From: Syntrophaceae bacterium
Lineage (GTDB): Bacteria; Desulfobacterota; Syntrophia; Syntrophales; UBA2185
Length of the DNA: 41,871 nucleotides
Reading direction: 5' to 3'
Assembly (NCBI GenBank): GCA_003153775.1
Contig: PMBI01000042.1
Coordinates: 33,029 to 74,899 of the forward strand
The translations under genes were made by a program, and so were the position numbers. Below, one piece after another: positions 33,949 to 41,293 of the stretch (its first letter is position 1; every line of letters starts with the position of its first letter). The notes under the pieces are model-generated. The model saw only the letters and a list, made by a program, of their open reading frames with translations, ran no database searches and was not told where the DNA came from.

Positions 33949-35513
33949 GACAGTTCCACGGACGTCACGTTCTCGACAATCGGGAAGTACAGAATAATTT
34001 GCGTGCCCTCGGAAGGACCGCTCTTCATCTCAATCTTGCCCCCGTGGACCTTGACGATATCCTGCACTATAGCAAGACCCAGACCGCGCAGACCTTCATC
34101 CGTATGGGTGCTGAAGAAAGGCTCACAGACCCGCGCCAATAATTCAGGCGGTATGCCTGGACCGTTATCCTGAACAGCAATAGCCACGGCATTATCCTGC
34201 GGTACAGCCATAGCTCTAACGGAAATCTTCCCTCCTCCGGACATTGCCTCCAGGGCATTCTGAATGAGATTGAACAGGGCCGTCTGAACACGATATCTGT
34301 CAACAAAGAGAATGGGAATTTTTTCATCCACATCCACATGGAGTTGAACGCCTGATTTCTGCATCAGCGGTTCGACGAGGGGGAGCGTCTCGCTCAGGAG
34401 TTCAGGTACGCTAACGGCCTCAAAGTGCGGCTCCGGAAGGCGCGTGGCATGACGCACATTCTGAATAACCGTATTGAGCCTTTGCGTCTGCTGAACTATG
34501 AGTTCCAGTTTTCTGCCCACGTCAGGCGGCCATGCATCATGTTCCAGGAGCAGCTTGGCCAGGCCCGCAATCGAGTGCAGGGGAGTGCCCAGGTCATGCG
34601 CCAGGGTCGCCGTCAAATGACCCAGTGCTGTAAGCTGTTGCAGCTGGTTCACCTGCTGCTGAAGCTGAACGACATTGTGTGTCGCCTCCTGCACCCTCTC
34701 CTCCAGATGCTTCTGAAGCTCCTGATTCCGCGCCAGCACCCTTTCAATCTCCTCGGCCATTACATTGAAATGATCTGCCAGGTGACCCCATTCATCCAGT
34801 CTCGTAATGGGAATCCTCTTGACATATTTGCCTGCCCGGAAGTCGTCAATAGTGTCAATGATAACGCCGAGCGGCCTGCCGATCAGCCATCTGTAGCCTA
34901 ATGCCAGGACACACAGGATGGCAAACAGAAGACCCATCGTACTGAACAGCAGGAGGCGTTTCGCGCGGGCTAAGATTTCAAATCTGGTTTGCGAAAATAC
35001 AATCACACCGACAAAAACCTGTGTGTCTTTTTCCGATAGAAATGGATACAAAAGACCCAGGGCGGGCCCGCCGTCAGTATTCAGTTCAACGCGCTGTGTT
35101 CTTGATTTGTCCATGGCCGCCCCGATGACATTTTCCGGCCATTCATAGGGAACCCGCCCCGCGCCCACAATATATTCCACTTCGCCGTTTACGATGGAAA
35201 AAAGATCGATGCGCGCCAGTCTGTCATCTGATTTTACGTGGTCTTCCAATGCGTCATCGAGGGCGGATAAACCTTTACCTGTCGGAAAATGCTGGTAGTA
35301 CGTACTGACTGTTTCTGCAAGGTCGTAGAGCCGTTTGACCTGCTGTTCAATAAGAATTACATTAAGCACCCTGAGCTGGATCCAGCCCCAGATGGTCATG
35401 GTTACAGCCAGGCCCAGAACAGTCAAGACAATCAGGCGCGTCCGGACAGTCATATTGGACGCCCTGTATATCGATCTATCGATAAAATTTCTCAGTGTAG
35501 TCAAGACGAGCAC
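33918..35513 (-). CDS. Membrane sensor histidine kinase
   Basis: A 531-residue kinase with two membrane helices (about 25-50 and 185-210) flanking an extracytoplasmic sensor region, then a HAMP domain (RPLGVIIDTIDDFRAGKYV to EEIERVL) and a coiled coil (NQELQKHLEERVQEATHNVVQLQQQVNQLQQL). The phospho-acceptor His is in LTATLAHDLGTPLHSIAG, and the ATPase domain has NLIQNALEA, DNGPGIP, FFSTH and GLGLAIV. Its 3' end overlaps that of the response regulator by 31 bp in opposite orientation. It starts at GTG 35513; ATG 35453 with AGGG upstream is a good alternative that still retains the first membrane helix. Confidence 0.93.
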   Translation of the reverse strand: MLVLTTLRNFIDRSIYRASNMTVRTRLIVLTVLGLAVTMTIWGWIQLRVLNVILIEQQVKRLYDLAETVSTYYQHFPTGKGLSALDDALEDHVKSDDRLARIDLFSIVNGEVEYIVGAGRVPYEWPENVIGAAMDKSRTQRVELNTDGGPALGLLYPFLSEKDTQVFVGVIVFSQTRFEILARAKRLLLFSTMGLLFAILCVLALGYRWLIGRPLGVIIDTIDDFRAGKYVKRIPITRLDEWGHLADHFNVMAEEIERVLARNQELQKHLEERVQEATHNVVQLQQQVNQLQQLTALGHLTATLAHDLGTPLHSIAGLAKLLLEHDAWPPDVGRKLELIVQQTQRLNTVIQNVRHATRLPEPHFEAVSVPELLSETLPLVEPLMQKSGVQLHVDVDEKIPILFVDRYRVQTALFNLIQNALEAMSGGGKISVRAMAVPQDNAVAIAVQDNGPGIPPELLARVCEPFFSTHTDEGLRGLGLAIVQDIVKVHGGKIEMKSGPSEGTQIILYFPIVENVTSVELSHDAPFLNKP

Positions 35514-35587
35514 CCTGCAACAGTGATTACGAACTCTTGACCCTCATACCAGAAAAAAATGGAAAACTCAATTGTTCCATTACATGC

Positions 35588-35621
35588 AAAAATGGCACGG
35601 AGATTAAATCTCCATGCCACT
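35588..35621 (-). terminator. Rho-independent terminator after the small secreted protein gene
   Basis: On the minus strand TGGCATGGAGATT (35619-35607) pairs with AATCTCCGTGCCA (35605-35593), one mismatch, with a tight AT loop, followed by TTTTTGC. It sits between the stop at 35656 and the divergently placed kinase start, ending the minus-strand transcript before the kinase gene. Confidence 0.75.
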
Positions 35622-35655
35622 TTGTTGAAGACAACTTACAATTGTACAACGAATC

Positions 35656-36063
35656 TTATTTCTGGGAAGGGGTTTCAGCGGGCGACGGCCTTGTTTCCTT
35701 CAAGGGAGAAGGTTTTCTTATTATTTTTCTGACAACAACGGGCGTAACTCTGGTAGCTGTATTCTTGCCGTCTTTCTTCAGGTAGTTCACCTTCACCTTA
35801 TCGCCGACTTTGATTTTTTCAACGGCTTTATCCAACGCAAATTCCATTATCTCCGTGTTTCCCCTGACGGTGCGCTCAACCGATATCATTGTACCTGAGA
35901 TATCCTTGACGACTCCCGTAATACTCACCTTTGTAGGCGGTTTCACAATACCTGCCTTGGACGGATCAGTCTTGGCAGGGACCTGTGAAGGTCCGTCAAC
36001 AGCGAAGACGGCAGCGCTGAAAACAAAAACAATGCCTGCCGCAAGTACCATCAGACGTTTCAT
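35656..36063 (-). CDS. Small secreted protein of unknown function
   Basis: 135 residues from ATG 36063, chosen because GGAGGT lies 8 nt upstream and it starts a clear signal peptide (MKRLMVLAAGIVFVFSAAVFA). The mature part has a Pro/Lys linker, then a small beta-rich domain (VSITGVVKDISGTMISVERTV, MEFALDK, VGDKVKVNYLKKDGKNTATRV) reminiscent of OB-fold or DUF5666-like periplasmic proteins, and a Pro/Ser/Lys-rich tail. No catalytic motif is visible. It has its own promoter with an internal palindrome and its own terminator, so it is an independently controlled single gene. Confidence 0.75.
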   Translation of the reverse strand: MKRLMVLAAGIVFVFSAAVFAVDGPSQVPAKTDPSKAGIVKPPTKVSITGVVKDISGTMISVERTVRGNTEIMEFALDKAVEKIKVGDKVKVNYLKKDGKNTATRVTPVVVRKIIRKPSPLKETRPSPAETPSQK

Positions 36064-36122
36064 TCCAGGCGACCTCCTTCTAATATTCTTCAAAATATCA
36101 ATCCCCCGCATTCATTAACGAA

Positions 36123-36152
36123 TTATTACACTAAATGAAATTTTTAGTGCAA
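36123..36152 (-). promoter_or_regulatory. Promoter with a palindrome between -35 and -10
   Basis: On the minus strand TTGCAC (36152-36147), 18 bp, TAATAA (36128-36123). The palindrome CACTAAA-N7-TTTAGTG (36129-36149) fills the spacer, a typical position for a repressor or a spacer-twisting activator. The leader to ATG 36063 is about 55 nt. Confidence 0.5.
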
Positions 36153-36335
36153 TCTGTATACCATATGAAGCCCTGTTATGAGATATTAAACTAACTATAC
36201 ACAATTACGGGAGGTTAGATTAATTTTCTAAATCAGGACAGGGAGCATATCATCAAAAGATTGGAGAATTAAACCCCAGTTGTTGAGTAATTTTTCATCA
36301 ATTCCTTAACAAATACTCCGTGGAGAAAAATATAA

Positions 36336-37271
36336 TTATGATCTTCTTGTAATTATTTTCAAGGCGGCAGGTATGATGTCGGCAACGATCGGTAGAGAGC
36401 ACGGCTGCTCTCCATCGCAATCGACGAGGACGCGCTCGGGAGAGAATGCACTAATCGTTTTCCCGGTCAGAATCGATACGTCTTTGATATCTTTAATTCT
36501 GCCATTATATAATTTAGGGAGATGTCTCACGACCTCGGCGAGACTCAAGTTTCCGATTATAGTTATATGAAACAGACCATCATCAATGACGGCATCCGGA
36601 GCCACGCGCATGCCCCCGCCGTGGTACTGACCGTTAGCCACGGCGATGTTCCAGGCAATGACGTCCCTGCTCCCGGAGTTGTCAATCTCGATGCGTATAT
36701 TTTTCTTGCCGTAGAGGAAAATTGAAACGAGGGTTGCCCAGATAAAGGAAATGAAGGGGCCGAATGCCTTGCTGCTCTTGTTGATTCGCTCGTCAACTTC
36801 GCCTCCCAGACCAAAGCTGACGATATTATGGAAATAACGGATTACTTGATGACCTTGGTCATTCCGGTACCGAAGCCTGCCGGCGTCAATGACCTTCACA
36901 TATCCTTCTTTGATCGTGTCGAGTGATTGTTCGATCCCTGCGGGGATAGGCACAGTCTTGATGAAATCACATCCCGTTCCACCTGGCACAAACCCCAAGA
37001 GAGCGTCATCCCGAATCGGTACGCTTTCATCCATGAAGCCATTTATTACCTCATTAAGGGTGCCATCCCCGCCCACACAAATGATCAGGTCCGCCCCTTC
37101 CATGAGCTTCATGCGGGCGATCCTCGCAGCATCTCCCGGTTTTGCCGTCAGATATGATGTAAAATAACCGAGGCGCTCACGCGCCATAGCCTGAATGCGC
37201 GGCCACCGCCTGCCTGTCGAGCCGTAGCCTGCATGTGGATTAACAATGAAGACAATTCTTTCGGTAGACAA
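36336..37271 (-). CDS. Diacylglycerol/sphingosine kinase-family lipid kinase
   Basis: A 311-residue member of the DAGK_cat/YegS/BmrU family. It begins IVFIVNPHAGYGSTGRRWP and has the nucleotide-binding motif ICVGGDGTLNEVINGFMD and the FVPGGTGCDF block; the C-terminal beta-sandwich domain contains AVANGQYHGGGMRVAPDA and VDCDGE. The likely reaction is ATP-dependent phosphorylation of a lipid alcohol at the inner membrane face. The start is TTG 37271, supported by GGGAGG 7 nt upstream. It lies 83 nt after the terpene-synthase-like gene on the same strand, so a prenyl alcohol or terpene-derived lipid is a conceivable substrate (speculative). Confidence 0.88.
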   Translation of the reverse strand: MSTERIVFIVNPHAGYGSTGRRWPRIQAMARERLGYFTSYLTAKPGDAARIARMKLMEGADLIICVGGDGTLNEVINGFMDESVPIRDDALLGFVPGGTGCDFIKTVPIPAGIEQSLDTIKEGYVKVIDAGRLRYRNDQGHQVIRYFHNIVSFGLGGEVDERINKSSKAFGPFISFIWATLVSIFLYGKKNIRIEIDNSGSRDVIAWNIAVANGQYHGGGMRVAPDAVIDDGLFHITIIGNLSLAEVVRHLPKLYNGRIKDIKDVSILTGKTISAFSPERVLVDCDGEQPCSLPIVADIIPAALKIITRRS

Positions 37272-37354
37272 GCCATAACCTCCCGCCTTTGATGATACTA
37301 CGCTGCCCCGCGAGGGGAGGGATTTCTATAAAATATCTATCTGCATCTTTTTCA

Positions 37355-38413
37355 TTACTTTTTCATGCGTCTATACACCCAGCAGTGCAAAAAGAAAAAA
37401 AGGGTAACCAGTCCGCCCTGACGTATCATCTTCTTTGCGATTTTTCTTACGTCCTTCTGTCGATCCACTTTCTTATCGGCAAGATACATGCCGAGCAGAC
37501 CGCGATTGATCATGTGATGGAAGCGTGCGTTGGGCAGGCGGGAGATGCTTTGGTCTGCCTTCTTATAAAAATGCATTAGCCTCGCGGTCATTTCTCTGCT
37601 GTTGGAATAGTATGAACAGAAATTCAAATCCCCGCCGGCGCGGTCCTCCTCCTGATCGATCAGATAGTCGAGCAGTATATGTAATCCCTGCACCCATGGG
37701 AAATATGCATCTTTGATACTCCCCGCCAGTTCCGTAGAACAATCTTTACGAAATGCATGGGCAACAAGGCAGAAGATGCCGAGTGTGGATCCGGCGCACG
37801 CAGCAAATTCATACCAGCTCATCTCCGGCAAATGGCCCTTGTACTTGTCAAACCACGCCGCGAGACGGGGCACACGGTCTTTGATCCTCACATGCTTGTG
37901 GACCTGCAGTTCGCAATAATAGCCGGCAAGTTCGTGGAGGGCCGGTGCAATCAGATGGTATGTCGGCAACTTCTTGAGAATTTCCTGACAAGTCGCGACA
38001 AGAGAGAGCAGGTAACCGCCGTCATCCTGTTCAATTCGGAGGCGGTAATACGCCTCACCGGATGCGCCAGGAGTCAGGGCATGAGGCATTGATTCATGCA
38101 GGGCGCGAAAATCCTCCGGATCGAGGGACGTGCTGCGATCACATAAATTGTCAAGATAGTCGCTGATGGTCTGATAAGCGACGATGAATCGTATCGCTTC
38201 GTGGTAGCTATCCCCCGCTAATAAGGCATAAATCGACCCGCCTTCACAATGGAATGTCTTTGTCTCAATGCTCATGAGGGCCTGTTTGCGGAGCTCCGGA
38301 TCGGGAATCTCTGCGGCCTTTTTTTTCCACCCCGCCAGATGACGATGGACATCAGGACGCACCCGGAGAATAATTTTTGTTGTCATCGTCCAGAGGAAAG
38401 GTAAATTGTTCAC
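37355..38413 (-). CDS. DUF2600/tetraprenyl-beta-curcumene synthase-like protein
   Basis: About 352 residues, helical throughout. It has two acidic metal-binding motifs of the DUF2600 (YtpB) class IB terpene synthases, SDYLDNLCDR in the first third and LDYLIDQEEDR in the last third. In Bacillus, YtpB cyclises long linear prenyl diphosphates to sesquarterpenes; here the substrate is unknown. The C-terminus is hydrophobic then basic (LVTLFFFLHCWVYRRMKK), suggesting membrane contact. AAGGAG lies just inside the longest frame, so GTG 38413 (9 nt spacing) is preferred over ATG 38431, which has no ribosome binding site. A lipid-kinase-like gene follows. Confidence 0.82.
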   Translation of the reverse strand: MNNLPFLWTMTTKIILRVRPDVHRHLAGWKKKAAEIPDPELRKQALMSIETKTFHCEGGSIYALLAGDSYHEAIRFIVAYQTISDYLDNLCDRSTSLDPEDFRALHESMPHALTPGASGEAYYRLRIEQDDGGYLLSLVATCQEILKKLPTYHLIAPALHELAGYYCELQVHKHVRIKDRVPRLAAWFDKYKGHLPEMSWYEFAACAGSTLGIFCLVAHAFRKDCSTELAGSIKDAYFPWVQGLHILLDYLIDQEEDRAGGDLNFCSYYSNSREMTARLMHFYKKADQSISRLPNARFHHMINRGLLGMYLADKKVDRQKDVRKIAKKMIRQGGLVTLFFFLHCWVYRRMKK

Positions 38414-38701
38414 CAAATGACACTCCTTCATTTCGACCGCTTACCCTTATGGATACAACTGCCCAAAGAGTCTCTCCAGCGCTCGAGCGCCCGGGACAAG
38501 CATCGGGAAACACACGTGCTTGAGCTTCATAACACAAGGTATTTTTTTACACAAGCGCGAGGTGTACAAGTTTCAGGAATTGCCTTGACCCCTTATTTCT
38601 TTTCATGCTACCGCTCACAAAGCATGATTCCATACTATACCCAACCGGCAGAGATGGGGCGTCAGCACAGGCGCTAAACGATAAGATATAACGGGCAGTC
38701 A

Positions 38702-40081
38702 TTGGAAACAAAAACATTTATACACCCGCAAGAAAGTATAATAGTCATTGGCGGCGGAGCCAGCGGCATGATGGCCGCAGGGAGGGCCGCGGAAATGGGT
38801 GCACATGTCACCCTCCTCGAAAGATCCGGAAAACTTGGCCAGAAGATACTCGTGAGCGGGAAGACGCGCTGCAATCTTACAAACGCCAAGGATCTCGATC
38901 ATTTCATTTCCATGTACGGGCAAAACGGCCGGTTTCTCTACAGGGCCTTTCATCATTTTTTTCGTGAAGATCTGATTGCCTTCTTGCATCGCTATCGTGT
39001 GGAAACGAAGATTGAGAGAGGCGGCAGGGTCTTTCCGGTTTCTGACAAAGCCGAAGATGTTGTCAGCGCCTTCGAGAAATATCTGATTGATAACGGTGTG
39101 GAGATATGCAGGCAGACGCGGGTCACGGGCATCGAGACCCGTAACAAACAGGTGACAGGTGTGCTGACGGCAGACGGCAAATTCCGGGCAGGCACCGTCA
39201 TCCTGGCTGCCGGCGGTTCGACCTATCCCGCAACCGGTTCTACGGGGGACGGATATACGATGGCTGCCGCCCTCGGCCATACCATAATTAAACTCCGCCC
39301 TTCATTGGTACCTCTGGTTGTCTCGGAGATACCTCTCGCAAAATCATTACAGGGGGTGAGCCTCAGGAATATCCGTCTCACGGCATTTCAGTGTCGGGCC
39401 GATGAAATTGATCCGTCTCTTGCGCCAGACCATGACACGGGCCGCGGCTCAGGAGAGAGGCGACCACGCCCGCCGGTTATCGAAAGCCGTATGGGAGAGA
39501 TGATGATCACCCACTTCGGGATCGGGGGGCCGATTACACTGCTCATGAGCCTGGCCATTGTCGATGCCTTGCGGCGGGGACCGGTAAGTGTTTCCATAGA
39601 TCTCAAGGCGGCGCTTGACAGGGGAGAGCTCCGCAAGCGCCTCCAGCGGGATTTCGACCGATTCAGCAAAAAAGCATGCCGCAATATCATGTCAGGACTC
39701 GTTCCCGCCAAAATGGTCGATCCCCTTCTTTTAATGACAGGCATCCCACCCGATAAGCCCGGTTGTCAGCTCAACGCAGAGGAACGTGAAAAACTCCTCG
39801 AGCAGCTGAAGTCTCTTCGCTTTAATATCAAGCAGCCTCTTCCGATGTCATCGGCCATAGTGACTGCCGGAGGCATATCCCTGAAAGAAATTGATCCGCA
39901 AACAATGGCGTCGCGCAAGCTAAAGGGTCTCTATTTCTGCGGCGAAGTGATAGACATCGACGCCGATACCGGAGGTTACAATCTCCAGGCCGCCTTTTCC
40001 ACGGGCTTTCTCGCCGGTGAACAGGCTGCAGTCTATGTTAATTCGAGGTTGCCCGCAAGCGACCGCCATATGGATCCCTAA
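38702..40081 (+). CDS. HI0933/YhiN-family FAD-dependent oxidoreductase
   Basis: A 459-residue flavoprotein. It begins with the FAD dinucleotide fold IIVIGGGASGMMAAGRAAEMG and continues with the family signature KLGQKILVSGKTRCNLTNA, RGGRVFPVS, ILAAGGSTYPATGSTGDGY and, near the end, GLYFCGEVIDIDADTGGYNLQAAFSTGFLAG. This family (HI0933/YhiN/BaiN) is conserved but mostly uncharacterised; some members are reported as bile-acid reductases, so I assign only a general redox role. The start is TTG 38702 without a clear ribosome binding site; the next Met is within the FAD motif and too late. It converges on the following charged-repeat gene. Confidence 0.88.
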   Translation: METKTFIHPQESIIVIGGGASGMMAAGRAAEMGAHVTLLERSGKLGQKILVSGKTRCNLTNAKDLDHFISMYGQNGRFLYRAFHHFFREDLIAFLHRYRVETKIERGGRVFPVSDKAEDVVSAFEKYLIDNGVEICRQTRVTGIETRNKQVTGVLTADGKFRAGTVILAAGGSTYPATGSTGDGYTMAAALGHTIIKLRPSLVPLVVSEIPLAKSLQGVSLRNIRLTAFQCRADEIDPSLAPDHDTGRGSGERRPRPPVIESRMGEMMITHFGIGGPITLLMSLAIVDALRRGPVSVSIDLKAALDRGELRKRLQRDFDRFSKKACRNIMSGLVPAKMVDPLLLMTGIPPDKPGCQLNAEEREKLLEQLKSLRFNIKQPLPMSSAIVTAGGISLKEIDPQTMASRKLKGLYFCGEVIDIDADTGGYNLQAAFSTGFLAGEQAAVYVNSRLPASDRHMDP

Positions 40082-40086
40082 AATTA

Positions 40087-40590
40087 TTATTCCTCCTTAT
40101 CCGGCGCTTTCTCCTGCGCCTTCTCCTTCACTTTCTTCTTCTCCGGCTTTGGCTCCTTCTCTGATCTTGGCTCCTTCTCTGGTTTTGGCTCCTTCTCCGG
40201 TTTTGGCTCCTTTTCCGGCTTCGGCTCTTTTTCCGGCTTCGGCTCCTGCCCCTTTTCTTTTTCCTTCTTTTTCTTCTTTTCCTTCCCCTCTCCCGGAGCT
40301 TCCTTCGGTGACTTCCCTTTCTTTGCTGCCCGCTCTTTCGGCATGGCAGCGGCAGCCGCTTTTTCCGCCTTCATCTTTGCCAGCTCTTCCGTCCTTCTTT
40401 CATTGGCTGCGATCGCTTTCAGTCTGTCATTTATGGCCCTGATATTCGCCCGCAATTTCTTAACGAGCGTATCTTTATCGACCCTTGGGGATTCGAACCC
40501 CTTTTTAGACAGTAGGGACAGGCGTTCCTCCAGCCCCCGTTCGAAAGACGCCTTTTGTCTCCCTTGCGCCTCCTTATTTTTCGATCCCAT
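40087..40590 (-). CDS. Highly charged protein with EPKPEK hexapeptide repeats
   Basis: 167 residues, no signal peptide. The N-terminal half is helical and probably coiled-coil (ERGLEERLSLLSKKG, RANIRAINDRLKAIAANERR). A short Ala-rich stretch is followed by a Lys/Glu/Pro-rich tail with six tandem EPKPEK-type repeats (residues 116-151, one variant EPRSEK) and a final KEKAQEKAPDKEE. I recognise no family. The tail should be disordered and extended; such tails act as spacers or bind nucleic acid or polyanions, but nothing specific can be claimed. GGAGGAG lies 6 nt before the ATG. Confidence 0.75.
   Translation of the reverse strand: MGSKNKEAQGRQKASFERGLEERLSLLSKKGFESPRVDKDTLVKKLRANIRAINDRLKAIAANERRTEELAKMKAEKAAAAAMPKERAAKKGKSPKEAPGEGKEKKKKKEKEKGQEPKPEKEPKPEKEPKPEKEPKPEKEPRSEKEPKPEKKKVKEKAQEKAPDKEE
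40138..40245 (-). repeat. Six tandem 18-bp repeats encoding EPKPEK
   Basis: Imperfect 18-bp units (sense consensus GAGCCGAAGCCGGAAAAG-like), six copies in frame. The central units are most alike, consistent with slippage expansion. Copy number is likely to vary between strains. Confidence 0.8.
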
Positions 40591-40926
40591 ATATTCTCCT
40601 CCCTTTCCGATTCACTTGTTTTTTACCGGCAGCCAACAGACTGTGCAGCTTTTTTTCTTTCCTGCCGTCAGATGATTGCTACTTAATATATGTATCAGGA
40701 AACAAGACTAAAAACCATCATATTTCTCCATATGGCAACTGCAATGGGGGATGCCATCTTTTGGATTCGCCGCGAATTAATCAACAGAGCAGGTAAGAGA
40801 GGATTGAAACGTCGCATGCCTTGCACGGCCCGGAAGGGAGCCAGTCGTAACTTTCCCAAAGCTATCGTACCATGATTTACGTATGATTATGTTGTCGGAT
40901 ATTCTTGCTGTCGGGAATTACATCTA
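40591..40926. other. Intergenic region without recognised gene
   Basis: 336 bases between two minus-strand genes. A 61-codon plus-strand frame (40690-40875) has no ribosome binding site and an unconvincing translation. The promoter of the repeat-protein gene must lie here, but I see no clear -35/-10 pair, no hairpin terminator and no RNA gene. Confidence 0.4.
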
Positions 40927-41187
40927 TTACAGATTCTTATATTCAGAGTGCTTTTGAATAATCAACCTTTCGAGTTCATCGAAAAAGGTCAATTGATGGT
41001 CGGTTCTTTGAGACGAACCCTCTTCAGTGATTGTTGATGATTCATATTTCGACCAATCCAATTCCGTCTGCATCTGTTTATCACTACCGGCGACAGGCAA
41101 CAATAGATAGACAAAACAATTTCCTTTTATCCAACCCATGCAATCCTCGCCATAACACCTTCTATTGACAAAAATGCACCATTTCAT
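40927..41187 (-). CDS. Small cysteine-containing protein of unknown function
   Basis: 86 residues. The N-terminus is MKWCIFVNRRCYGEDCMGWI followed by KGNC, giving four cysteines (4, 11, 16, 24) that could bind a metal or Fe-S cluster. Then comes a hydrophobic strand (FVYLLLP) and a polar, acidic helical C-terminus (TFFDELERLIIQKHSEYKNL). AAGGAA lies about 8 nt before the ATG, supporting a real gene. I do not recognise the family, and no enzymatic motif is present. It lies 106 nt downstream of the dihydrolipoamide-dehydrogenase-like gene on the same strand. Confidence 0.6.
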   Translation of the reverse strand: MKWCIFVNRRCYGEDCMGWIKGNCFVYLLLPVAGSDKQMQTELDWSKYESSTITEEGSSQRTDHQLTFFDELERLIIQKHSEYKNL

Positions 41188-41293
41188 ACAGGTTTCCTTT
41201 TCTGTCTGTCTAATCGTTTCCGTTTCATCTATGCAAGGCTACCGCTTTTTTTGAGGGGCCTGCCTGAGATATATCCATTTCGCCGATCAGTAA

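Noticed and set aside
40138-40245. Tandem repeats as a possible CRISPR array
   Set aside because: Units are contiguous 18-bp in-frame coding repeats without spacers.
40690-40875. A 61-codon plus-strand open frame
   Set aside because: No ribosome binding site and unconvincing translation; treated as intergenic.
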